From the NCBI GenBank assembly GCA_001466705.2, contig LATX02000186.1, forward strand, positions 124,001 through 188,000: a stretch of 64,000 nucleotides of DNA. Direction: 5' to 3'. Below, one piece after another: positions 1-11,287 of the stretch. The position numbers and the translations under genes are program-made. A model generated the notes under the pieces. That model searched no databases. It was given only the letters and a program-made list of their open reading frames with translations, and was not told the origin of the DNA. Position 1 is the first letter of the stretch. Every line of letters begins with the position of its first letter. Source of the stretch: Moniliophthora roreri. Its lineage: Eukaryota; Basidiomycota; Agaricomycetes; Agaricales; Marasmiaceae.

Positions 1-1684
1 CTTGATGCCCGTCTGATTCTCGGAAACTCGCTTCACAGCAATGATGCGATCTGGCTCATTCAAAAACCATGCGTTTGCAGGCGAATCCGACAACGCAAAC
101 CAGACGAAAACGCCCCACAGAATGGTTACGCCGCCCAGCTGTCGCAGCTGTAAGAAGTTCTGTGATAGTCAGATTTTGGAGAGAATCTTACAATGTAGAA
201 GCTGCATAGACCCTGTTAAAAATACGTGGAAACGGCCGACAAAGATAGTCTCACATGTACTGCCATTTCGCAGGACCTGAGTTGTCGCGTATGGTGGATA
301 TTCCAGCTATGATTTCATTTGTGCCGGGCCAGTGGTTGGTAGTGAACATGCGACGTACTAGACATGTAGGATCCGATTAACCCGCCCCAACCCAGACCCG
401 AATACCCTAGCACGAGGGTCAGCATTACAGAGTAACGAGTATCGAGGAACTTACAGATGAATTGTCGAAGCGGAATCTCATTTCGAGTGTACCAAAACCC
501 GCTAATAATGGCATTATGATTAGCTGACTGTTGCGCTTTAGTGGAGTGAGGTAGACGAACGTCATGATCGTTTGTCCTGGACTGATTGCGGACTCGAAGA
601 TACCGAGGAAGACTGTGTTGTCAGGCAAACTTGGTGAACGCAATTATGCAAGAAATATGAACTTACAACGATTGGCCACTAACATTACACGTGCGATGAG
701 TCAGAGCAGTGAATACGGGTGTAGTGACTTACTTGCTTCAGAGAAACTTCGGCATTGTGCTACGAAGAAATCAATGACCTCTTAGATCCATGCTCAAGCT
801 CACAGACTTACTCATGGTGATTACAGCTATACCCCATATAACTAGCCGAAAGATATCATCAGCTTAAATGCACCGAAAGAGCTTTAAGCTGCACCTATTG
901 AGATAGCGATCACCCTCTGTGCAGGATAGCGGCCAATTAAATATGACGATGGGTATTGTCCGACGAAGTAACCCTATAAATAATCGAAACGAAGCGTCCC
1001 ACTCAACCACTTTTAGCTTACAGCATAAACAACTATTTGGCAATCAGAAACAAGAACAGGACTCGAGCACGGTGCTTACTTCCAGAGAGCCAGCTGAACT
1101 GTACACCGCTTAGGTGAAGTGCAGTTCGAAAACCGAATAAGTTTGCGTAGTTGACTGACCATGCTGTGATTAGCGGGACTGATCGTGAGAGGGATCCAAT
1201 ATGCTACGAACGTGCAGTCTTGTCTAGGAACTGTAACGTCTGGGTGACCTACATTATAAAACGAATCCACCATGATCTTCAGATTACAAAGTCGAGAATC
1301 TTACCAAAAAAATGGGCAGGATAATGAGGTCTATCTTCCACCGGACCCTCTAACGTTGATGTTTAAGGCAGGATAATGAATTGGTAGGACCAAAGGCCTT
1401 ACCCGATTCTTCAGCTTTACGGTCAGCTCGAACAGGCAGAAAGACCAGACGAATATACCTGCTCAGGTACGACTTCGACGTCCAAGCCTTTCCTATACTC
1501 CGCATATCCAACGTCGGCGACTTCCTAGAAGCAGAAAATCCTTGATCAGAATATAGACCATTGGTAGCACGGTGCAGTGAACCTGCTGAATGGTTTCGAG
1601 GGCGGGGACTGGTACTTCGAGCTTCTTTTGAAACTTCTCTTCATTGATGGACGACGTTTCCGATCGAGCTCGTTGGCTAGACAT
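1..1684 (-). CDS. Dal5-like MFS transporter (allantoate/small-acid permease type), 3' end outside window
   Basis: Plasma-membrane secondary transporter of the major facilitator superfamily, anion:cation symporter (Dal5/Tna1) branch; the substrate cannot be read from sequence. Reading the minus strand from the ATG at 1684 gives an N-terminal MSSQRARSETSSINEEKF. Short exons then spell YPSSYLIGRYPAQR, IWGIAVIT, ANRFFLGIFESAISPGQ, GFWYTRNEIPLRQF, WYSGLGWGGLIGSYMS, GPAKWQYM and WGVFVWFALSDSPANAWFL, and the frame runs off the left edge in VSENQTGIK. The exons join in one frame across GT-AG introns of about 50 nt, except near 555-561, where I could not find a phase-consistent donor; that may be a lesion. 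A diverged paralogue on the opposite strand lies at 53944-56770. Family assignment is firm; integrity is uncertain. Confidence 0.72.
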
Positions 1685-1699
1685 GGTGGTGGGACCAGT

Positions 1700-2805
1700 G
1701 AGAGAGCCTGAAAGATATTGTTTTCACACGGGTTTTTAATAGCGATTGTTCGGGGTCTGGTGACAGGTATGCGAGACTCATCAGAACTTTCGCGATATGA
1801 TGACGGTATGTATTTTCATGGGTTTCATCGATCGTATCCGCAAAAAGAAAAAGTTTCGAGCGATGTCGACGCGTTCCTGCTGTGGGAATGCCTTCAGTTG
1901 AGTTGTTGCTAGAACTTCATTTGAGATATTGGCAGAATAGCACGAAATGTACCATTGATCTATAAAAACAAGGCACATTCTGGTAGCTCCCCGTCATATG
2001 CAAGTGGTTCAGTGGTCTGAAGGCCGCTCCACTCATAATCGTAATCTCCCAAGAGGCTAACAAGGAAATTTACGAGGCTCCTGGATATTGGAGTGCGCAA
2101 TGTGGTTAACGACGATTATACCTATTCGGACGTACGCATTAAGTTGTATCATGAAGGTATACCTTCCCAAAAAACTATTCAAAGGATAAAGATGACATTA
2201 GGATGTACTTCCACGAGGGTCGAACTTGAGCTTACCAAGAGATTTTTTATGTGATCATTTTCATTCCACTGTCCTCAGGCCCAATTTAATTCAGGTCACC
2301 GTCCAGGTTGGCTCTTCTTCAGGTACGCCAGTCTTTGTTCCGGAAGGGACATTGGTACACGATAGTGATGGTTAGAAGGTTGATGGTGCACGCCGCACGT
2401 GGCCCGGGGCCGGCCGGTTTTCATTCCGATACGCGAACGCTCAACACCTCGAACTGGTTACCCACTAGGCTGTATCAACATACGGCAGCAGGCTCTTTCA
2501 AGAATGACCTAGGCAGCTGAGCGCTCGAAGCGGTAGTACTCGTTACTGCCTACAGATGTAGGGTGAGGACTTTCGTAGTGCTTTAGTCCTATATTCTGAG
2601 GTTGATGAGCGTTTTACAGGCGCCTTTGACAAACCTGGTCACGACTTCTCCGGCACTTCCAGACCGCCTGTCGACGGGAGAAGACACCCTACTTCGCTAC
2701 TATTGGCCTGCGCCTGCTCGCACTAATAAATTTTGCTCCCAATTGATGATGCTGGAATGGGTACTGGAAGCAGCGGGCGCTTGAAGAGTTTGATAGACAA
2801 CCAGA
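1700..2805. other. Intergenic, with a possible cytochrome P450 scrap near 2290-2470
   Basis: No intact gene is visible. Around 2296-2365 (+) the translation contains VTVQVG...GTPVFVPEGTLV, followed in a broken frame by residues resembling MVHRRT.xxGPGAGRF. This recalls the stretch of fungal CYP52/CYP63-type P450s that runs from the PxFVPxGT motif to the HRRKDLWGPDA motif. It is interrupted by a stop and lacks the heme-binding region, so at most it is a relic. Confidence 0.25.
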
Positions 2806-4734
2806 ATGTCGCAAGGTGGTACGTCGGAGGCTATCTCATTCTTCATGCTCTGAAAATGATTTACAGGGATAGCTGATCCGATTGTTCTTTGTGATAGGTG
2901 TGGTGATCAAACACGGCCAAAGGCTACACATAAACCGCCTCCTGTAGGCCTTCTCAGCTCAGAATACTTTCCTTCCGATGAAGAGCTCAATGATCTGGCT
3001 GAAGATCGTCGGATCTTCGACGAAACAATCGCTCGAGTCTACAGCCTTATAGAGGCTCTGAAGGACTACAGGAAGGACTGTGTAATATGCGAAAAATGCG
3101 GCTTTCGCCTTGCGGCTACGGAGGTAGCGGACACGGAGTCATCGAGTGACGACGAATATGTATTGGTTCCGGGAGATATTGAATTCGAGATCGTTGATAT
3201 AGATGGGAGGATACACAAAAAGGAGCGGGATAGGTTGGGGAGCGTGCTGAACGAGTTAATCCAGGCTCGCCGGAAGATGTCGTTTTGCGCTGAAGCGTAC
3301 GCTGGTTTCACTGCTCCTATACGCCGTTTTTCCGCGTCTCTTTTGAAGAGAATATTTCTCTTTCAACGGGATAACGACGTCGAAAGTAGGACGATCGCAT
3401 TGTACAGCACCGAAAACGACATACAATTTCCTGAATACCTCATACCTTCCCCAATCAACCTCTCTCACGTCTGTCGATTATGGCGGAATATTGTCTATTC
3501 TTCGCCAGAGTTGTGGAATACCATCATCATCAACTTCAATGATCCATACACTATCTCTGATATCACGCGCATGTACACAGAGCAGTCTGGGGACGCACCC
3601 CTGACCGTGTACATAATTGCTACCTCACGCCAGTCGCATCTTAAGATTACAGGAGATGTTCTATCTGTATTGTTCGAACAGTCACATCGATGGCGGTGTG
3701 CTTTCATTAGCATGGCTCAAGCGCCAGACGCCAGGCAGAGGCGTTTCCCGTTACTAGAGGAACTCGATATCAACTGGGTCCGCACCTCACGATCCCTCAA
3801 ATCCTGGGATGATTGTGAGAGCCTTCGTATGCTGACGTTGCCGAGCTACCGTCTTTCCGATAGCCTGCCTTTGTCGCAGTTGACCTCTTTGTCACTCACA
3901 AGGCTCTCCGAGCTCGATTCTCCGAAGTTGCTTTGTGCTATGCTCCGTATGTGCAATAACTTGGAGCATCTCTTCATGAATTGGCTGGTGGCCGTGCCAT
4001 ATCCCTTATCACCTCTAAAACCATTTTCATTGCCCCTTCATGCGGCTGAGGAGTCATTTGCCTTGGACAAGCTCTTGACCATCGACGTCAATTACAACAC
4101 CATGCAACCCCAGGTCGTACACCTTTTCCACCAATTCTTCCACCAGCTCATCGCACCCAATGTTACTTCCATTCACTTGTCACCCCGAGTTCTCCCAGTG
4201 CCTATTCACGGGATTGAGCCCCAGGATCTTCGGGAGCCCAACATTATCGACAAAATGATCAATGTAAGATTCCACAATTGGCCTCATGAAGGCTTCCTCG
4301 TGTTTCTCGGAAATACCAGGGGTTCGGTACGATCGTTGGAACTTGCCGGTATCCAGATGGATGATGAATACCTCATCAGTGTCCTTCGGCTGACTCCGAA
4401 TATTGAGGAACTGACCATTTTCGAGGCGCTCAGTGTTGGGCAGTCTCTATGGACACCACGTTTTCTTGATTGGCTCAGTTCGACCGCGTTCATACCGAAT
4501 CTTACGTCTTTTCATGTTGCATTGGAATCATCATTTCACGATTTTGTTACATTTCAGTCGGGTATTCGGATCGTTCATTTACTTGTTGGATTGAAAAAGC
4601 TTTCTCTGAGTTGCAGGGAGGCGTTGGTGGGGCATATTCCTGATACTGTTTGGGAACGGTTGCGTAGGCTTGTTGTGGATGGGATTGTGGTAGAGTTGAA
4701 TGGGGATAAGATCTTGGGAATTGGTGATGATTAA
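2806..4734 (+). CDS. F-box/LRR-like protein with two N-terminal CxxC knuckles
   Basis: Likely substrate adaptor of an SCF-type E3 ubiquitin ligase, by family. I propose a 10-nt first exon (ATG at 2806, M-S-Q) joined across a 51-nt intron (2816-2866) to a long exon 2867-4734, giving about 625 aa; the join is in frame and restores the VLCDRCGDQ start seen in paralogues. C12/C15 form one CxxC. A second cluster, CVICEKCGF (C75, C78, C81), is absent from the other copies here, so a four-Cys zinc site is possible. An F-box-like segment (APIRRFSASLLKRIFLF) and SHVCRLWRNI...PELWNTI follow, then leucine-rich repeats to the C-terminus. A fragmentary duplicate lies at 10530-10826. Confidence 0.8.
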
Positions 4735-4927
4735 AGCTTCTTTTGGCGCAATGTATTCAAGAATCTATGCTTGTGGATGTTTTGTTTCTACGGACAACGC
4801 GCCGTAACTAGTAGCGACAAAAATGGGTAGCGATCAAGAACATGATGTAGCAAGTGAGTTAAATACTACAAATGAGTTGTATCGATAACAATATATACTA
4901 GGATCCCAAGCATCGAGAAACGGAGAC

Positions 4928-6686
4928 TTAGGAGACATGAGGCCAATAGTTTGACCAAATAGGTACTTCATATGCTGCGGGTGATAAATAGAAAAGCTGG
5001 CTCAGACTCTCGAATAAAAGATAACCAGCTGTAATGATGTAAAGTAGGGCAGCAGAGGCTACAAGAGGTGTTTCTCCTTTACGTTCACCTGTATATTTAC
5101 CTAAAGACTTACGCACCAAGACGATGAGTGCTACGATCGAAGCCATCGCTATTCCCCAGCATGCAACAGCGACAGTAGCTATACGCCAAAGACGCTGTTC
5201 GATACTGGTCAGAAAGTGAGCGTTCCATCCGAGGAAATGCGGCAGTCCAAACATAAGCGTCAACGCTATGGCAGAGAGGTTGGAGCGGATGATCCCTTTC
5301 GTGTTCTGCTCTTTGTAATCCGCAGAGGATTGCAGAGTAGAATGAGATGTTACGCAAGGTTTCTGGAAAAGCATCGGCTCGAGATCTTTCATGCTCAGAT
5401 GGTAACGCTCCATTTCTTTGGACGCCAAGATCCAGCGATGAAAATCCGCTGGCTTAAGATCTACGGCCGACTTGGAATCTCGTCGAGGCATGGCATACCA
5501 TGGGGGTATTTGAGATTGAGCCCAGAACAGAAGCCATGTCTTGAAGCGCTGAAATGTAACCTTTACTGCTTCACGTTTAGGAGTGAACTTTGTTCCCTCC
5601 AGTATATCTTGCTCGGGAGTGAGCGAAACACTCGCCTGATGTTCCCTTTCCACAGAACGTTGTACTGCAGATTCACCATTTCCTGGTGTGCTGGTCTGCA
5701 CCTGTGTAGTGATAGAACGCATCTCAGCGGGGAAACGCAGACACATGGTTCCACAGAGAAGATGCATCTCCTTCGTGCTGCACATGGTCATGAGCGCACA
5801 CGCCTGTTGGGCATGTTCGCCACTGATTGTCGTGGGCTCTGCAACGTTTAGAGGCTTGGACCACCAAAGCACGTACGTGACGAGCGTGCATAAACCGTGA
5901 GCCACGGTTGATACTTCCAAAAGGCTCAGTGGGAGCCCTTGACCAAGCCTGGAAGCGCAATTCGTACAAAACCACAACACCTGTAGAAGCAGCACTGCTT
6001 TGCTAAGACTGCTTGCTTGAGTTCTGTCGGTGATTGACGTTTCAGAGAGATCCGGGATGAGATCGGGATCGTGCTTCATTAGAAAGCGGATCCCTTCAGC
6101 AGTGATAGACATTCTGGTGCAGCCTGCAGGGAGGAATTGAAGGCCGGTGTATTGACCATCGTCATCGACGAAGTCAAACACGTAGCCTCCCATGGACGCA
6201 TAAAAACCATGCACGAGTGTAAGTGGATGACGGCGCCGACGACGGGTAGGTCCGTCGTCATGACTCTCAAGCAGTGATTCAGTTGTCTGAATAGCATTGT
6301 GTTGGGTCAGAATGTGTACATAGGCATTTCAGTCTCACCTCGTTATGATTGTGGTTGTTCTTTGATCTCAAGTCAATGGAGGCTTGCTTGACAATGGCTC
6401 TCGCGTTCATGCGCTGATTGAAGGCAATGAACAGGAGGACCTCCGGACAGAAAAGAGCTGACACCATCCAGGCAACACCGGATATAAAGGATCGAAGCAT
6501 TGAGGACCTCTTTGTCGGTATGTCCATATGTATAGCGCTCCATACGCAGATGACCAAGGTGCTGAGGCATAGGGAGAAAATCCCAAATGTGCCTCGGAAT
6601 GTCGGTTCAGGCATCCATAGAGTTGGAGCAGACGTACTATCCGCTAATAGAGAGGAGTATGAACGAGATATACTAGATAGGTCCAT
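4928..6686 (-). CDS. Polytopic membrane protein of the basidiomycete HGFYA/HGFFA-motif family (unknown function)
   Basis: Two exons, 6686-6339 and 6265-4928, separated by a 73-nt GT-AG intron, give about 561 aa. Exon 1 carries the family-typical RGTF start of the first membrane segment and a second segment ending in CPEVLLFIAFNQR. Exon 2 opens with a basic RRRRRHPLTLVHGFYASMGGY stretch. It then carries the conserved ITAEGIRFLMKHDPDLIPDLS block, QVLWFCTNC, GLPLSLLEVSTVAHGLCT and YVLWWSKP, and ends with three more hydrophobic segments. About seven membrane spans are expected. The block order matches a large Agaricomycete family of uncharacterised integral membrane proteins that I know only as hypothetical. 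No catalytic motif is visible. It looks intact. Confidence 0.85.
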
Positions 6687-7984
6687 CTGAAATCCTAAGT
6701 TCAGCTGTTGGAATGTAATGAGTCCAGGGTCTCAGAACTGACCGATTTTTGTCAGACGGGACTTGGGGTACGATGGCACGGTGTACTAGTGGGTGCACCC
6801 TGCGCATCCTACTTTATACGTCAAGTTTTTCGTGAGTACTAAGTAACTCCTTACCTCCGCACTGCGTGTCCTACACCTTCCTGTGGCACATTTTCACAAC
6901 GTTTGTACGATTTAGACGGAATTGTTGTGATGATTCCATCACTGATGAGATCTTCGCTTAAGGAGTTTTGGAATAAACGCACCGGAAGCTTGACTCTATT
7001 TGCGGGAAAGACAGATTCATTAGCAAATTCTGAGGATATTATCCACCCCACCCCCCTGAGACCAGATACACCACTGTTTTGCCAGGGATTAGAATATATC
7101 CTAGTCTCGAACCCTACCTACCTAACAACCGCTAATGCCTAACGCCTAACCTGCCCCGCTACGCACCTATGCCCTTCGCTCGCATTCCGAAAGAGTCACG
7201 GAAACAAAGTACGCCATGTCCCAGGTCAGACACACCACATTCTGAGCAGATAGACTCAAGATGTGGTGCATCTTCCCCCGGCTAGTGCTAGTGCTCGGCT
7301 AATGAAGTGGTGTATCTAGTCACAGGGGGTGCGGGGCATCTTTGAGGGCATGAGGCTGCTCCTCACTTGCAGGAAAGTCGTTGGACGCACAGATTGAGTT
7401 GACATATGGTATACTGTAAGCACCGGCCGGCCGGCAGCCGGCAACCCAGTGTCGTGGTTCACCGAAGACCCGAGCCAAATCATTGAGCTCTTCATCAGAA
7501 GAAAAGTATTCTGAGCTGAAGAGGCCCGCAGGAGGCGATTAACACCAGACCAGATCTCACTTCTACCTGTCTCAGGGAGTGTACAAGCCCAGGCGTCGTA
7601 TCGAGAAGCTAGCATACCGTACACTGGTGGTAGGGCTTCACGTTCACGTTCATTGAGCTGCTGTGAACGTTTCTATAGTAGGCCCCATAACAACAAAGAT
7701 AACCTGTACTGCGCAAGGACTGAACACACAAACACATCTCATAGCAGCGGAATTCTCTGGGGCGGAGGGTAGCGTGTATCCAATGGGATTGAGTGACTTT
7801 AGAAGCGGTATCGACTCGTGGACTTGACGCTTGGACTGCCAATATCAATGATTTTCGATAGAACTCGTTCTGATATTATACGGTACGTTACATACAGGTG
7901 GACTACAGAACATGATTGCTAGTTATGTTCCTCAAAAAAGAATAGGATGTCCGTATCGCTGAACACGAAGAGTACTATCCTGTC
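6687..7984. other. Intergenic region, no gene recognised
   Basis: About 1.3 kb with only short, codon-poor ORFs on both strands. The one notable motif is a GC-rich, near-palindromic CCGGCCGG run at about 7423-7440. I see no recognisable protein remnants. Confidence 0.5.
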
Positions 7985-10113
7985 CTATACACGCTCGTCT
8001 GCACCATCACCCCCAATCCCACCACCGGTGTCCTCCTGTGCTGCACCTGCATCCCCATTATTCTCGCCTGATTCATTGTTATTAGAGCCAAGGCCACCAT
8101 TTTCGCCTTCTGCGTTTAGAGGAGGATATTCGGAGTCGATGGAGTATCGAATGTCGGATGAGTCTGCGACATGAGCGAGTGAAGGTGGTGGATCTTGATT
8201 GGGGATGGGTAGGAAGTAGTCGTCTGGAAGGTTTCCGAATTCTCGGGCCCTTTGAGTCGCTTTAATCCATTTCGACATTAATGACTGATGTTGTATATCG
8301 TCCGTTTCATATACACGTCGGGAAATAACCTGCTCATGAATAAACTGTATGAATTCCTGCCCACGGCTGCTCGTCAATAGTTCGGAAACCTGATCTCTTC
8401 GGTTGAGATGACTCGTCAGCGCAACAATGAAAGCTACACGCTGATCATGGTGCTGATATTTGTCGTACCCTGAATGTCTTCTCCACGCATCTTCGAAATA
8501 GCGAAGTAATCTCAAACTTTGCTTTCAAACTTTGGGATCTCCATGCGTCCATAATGCATTCACCACAGGAAACGGTATGACGAATCGGAGGTTTGTGCAT
8601 TGTTGCAGACGTGTGTGATTCGAGTCGATGGAGTGATAGAGGAGATGCCAAATGTGTTTGCTTCCTATATCAGGCCGCCTTGCCATCGCCAACCAGTAGT
8701 GGTGGCAGAACAATAGTGAGAGTCCTTCCGGGGAGTGAAGGAGACAGTTATTGTTCATCAGTTCTGATGCGTCCCATGTGTAGGGGTCCGACGTGAGCTT
8801 CGACTGATAAAATGCCATTGGATCTCTGAGCTTCAATTCAACAGCTGCCCTGGGTATATCCTCCCAGATTGTATACCTCCTCCCATGGAGGACCGCAGAC
8901 ATTGCCACCGACGTGGGTGTCGTTCCCAAAACATTCTGTAGATGTGGTATCATCGATGGGCTGTCGCGGAACATGGTGACTGCCCATTCAAACGCGCGCA
9001 ACTTGTACACATGATTGAAAGCACTTGAGCCAGTGAACGGATGGGGAACTCTGTCAAATTGTCTGACCACACGGAGATCAAATGACGACCAGTCTGTGAC
9101 CAGGCTCAGACTCCGTGCGTGATCCCACAAACGTTGTGACAGGAAGCTGAGATATTTTTGTGAGAGGTAATAAACCCCCCATGCCTGTGGTGATTTGTAG
9201 GGACATACAAACTGGTAGGATAACTCGTTGAACCTCCAATTAACGATCTTCCCCCCCTGATCTCCTGGTACCGTTAACGTCGGCAGGACTGTCGTGACGA
9301 AATACAGCCCAGTACTGAGCATGACTGTGACGAAGCAAATGGCGAAGGGTATACGATTCCGATTCCACAGCAGGTCCAGCACACCGACAAAGAACAACAG
9401 CAATGCAACTTCGAGCAGAATAGGCAGTGCCGACAAGAACGACGATACACCCCACTTCTCGAAGCTTTCTCGACGAAGCTGTCGAAGAGTTAATTCCTCT
9501 CCTGGTGTACTTGTCTGTGTATCTCGTTGATGCTCTCGTAGTCATTGCTTGCATAGTAGGCCAAAAAGTGCTGACGTGAGACTGAGTATGAGGCTAAGGA
9601 ACCAAAGACAGTTTATATGGATCGAAAATGAATCGGCTTCGAATGGCGGTCGTTCAGCGGGGATGCTCTGGGGTGCATTGAGCTGTGCCGATAGTTGAAT
9701 GAGGAGAGCGACAGTGGTATCGGCGGGATCTTCTGATAACCATTGATATGATTCAATAAGAAATGCTGTGACGACAGCAGAAAAGAGACCAGCCTATTCG
9801 GTTGTCAATCTTCGCGGTGAGCAGTAACAAAAAATGTACGCACGAAAACGAGCTGTGTATCAATATCCTCTTTATAATTTTTCACCATGTCATCATCATG
9901 CCTTTACTACTGTTCTGCGCAAAACCTCCCACGATTCATCGACGGTCGGCCTCTTCTTTCTTTCTTCACCGTTGCCTGTGGCATCTGCAGGCTGGGAAGT
10001 CGCTGGTGGAGAGGGATTCTGATAATATATGTTGTCAGCATGACGAGAACGTGCAGATACATCCACATACCTTATTCTCCGGTAGACCCGCCGAATTTTC
10101 GTTCTGGTCATAA
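7985..10113 (-). pseudogene. DUF6535-type membrane protein, disabled
   Basis: Decayed member of the basidiomycete DUF6535 family (function unknown). Recognisable blocks in order on the minus strand: DESWEVLRRTVV, then KNYKEDIDTQLVF, then across an intron AGLFSAVVTAFLIESYQWL, DPADTTVALLIQLSAQLN, FLSLILSLTSALFGLLCKQ, LREHQRDTQTS, FEKWGVSSFLSALPILLEV with two membrane segments, ending in an acidic Gly/Asn-rich tail (stop at 7985). Three lesions are visible. The frame shifts by one base between VVK and HDDD near 9900. A TGA replaces the Trp of the LCKQWLRE motif at 9542-9544. An in-frame TGA after HGDPKV at 8525-8527 sits beside a short local duplication of aaagtttga. The 5' start near 10113 is uncertain. 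Confidence 0.75.
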
Positions 10114-10529
10114 CTGATTTGGTGCCTGTGCGAAGGGATAGGCGACGCCGGTAGTGGAATCTTCATAACAATATTCATTGAGTAACGACTTTGAAGATTC
10201 GAAAGGTGAATTTACTTGAGCAGGATCCTGGAAGACATTCAGCGACAGTGGACGTCTGAGAATGGGACATACGTACCTGGTTCTTCAAACGTTGAGTAGT
10301 TGAAGGAAATTCAGTCTGAAAGTTTGAAAATGAGCGATTACAGTAACTTGGTCCGAATCTCCTAACCAACCTGTCCTTCTAAAGCCATTTTTCACCACAG
10401 ATCTTGTGGTGGTAGAAGTCGGCTGCAAAAAGCTGTTCGTTCCGTATATACTGTTCATGGTGCATGAGGCTTGACAAGCTTGACAGGTGAAATGATGGAA
10501 GATGCCCTGCAGGCGGTGTTCTCACTTTG
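10114..10529. other. Intergenic, nothing recognised
   Basis: About 0.4 kb between the DUF6535 pseudogene and the F-box fragment. There is no ORF of note and no recognisable motif. Confidence 0.5.
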
Positions 10530-10826
10530 CGGCTAACTCAGATGGGAGGATACATAAAAAGGAGCGGGATAGGTTGGGGGATGTGCTGAACGAGAACGTT
10601 GATCCAGGCTCGCCGAGAGATGCGTCCATTCTTCACCAGAGTTGTGGAATACCACCATCATCATCTTCGACGATCCGTGATATTGCGTGCATAAAGCAAT
10701 CCGGGGACGCACCCCTGACCGTGTACACAACCGCTACCTCACGCCAATCACACCTCAAGATTACAGGAGATTTTCTATCTGTGTTGTTCGAACAGTCACA
10801 TCGATCGCGGCGTACTTTCATCAGGT
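10530..10826 (+). pseudogene. F-box gene fragment, deleted copy of the gene at 2806-4734
   Basis: The DNA is closely similar to the upstream F-box gene on the same strand. DGRIHKKERDRLGDVLNE is followed, with about 200 bp missing, by sequence equivalent to SSPELWNTI (frame lost) and then SGDAPLTVYTTATSRQSH and LKITGDFLSVLFEQSHRS. The whole F-box core and all sequence after this point (the LRR region) are missing. It is therefore a small remnant of a segmental duplication. Sequence beyond 10830 no longer matches the parent. Confidence 0.8.
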
Positions 10827-11287
10827 TTGACCAGCTGAACTGGTCTTTTCCTCATTTCTGCCTCTCCGAGACAGCTCTTGCGGCTACAGAAGACTGGTGG
10901 GGATACTTTAGGGTATCATGGTACGTGATATTTGAACTGCAATGCTCCACTAGGATGAAAATTCGAAGTTTTCAAGGTCTAGTTGAGAACCAACCAGCAG
11001 TATCTCCCTCATATTCAAAATCAAGAATCATAGCGACGACCCGAGCATTTAGTAGACCACGTCAAAATCACAGTGACGCGTGGTCGGTGTTGATGTCCTC
11101 ATCTCACCCTCGCAATCCATGCGAGCTGGAATTGATGTCCACACGGTCGAACACATTGAGCGCCAGGCCATAGATCACCATTGAATTGGAAACTCAGGTG
11201 CTCAAAGGCGACCTCGTGCAACGAAGACCTCGAGAATGGCCTTATAACCTGTATGGATAAAACAATACAGCCCTTTACAACCCCATC

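Noticed and set aside
5216..5851. 211-codon plus-strand ORF
   Set aside because: Antisense to the second exon of the membrane protein at 4928-6686, which explains the open frame.
7422..7442. GC-rich palindrome CCGGCCGG as a regulatory site
   Set aside because: Single occurrence with no nearby intact gene start to regulate.
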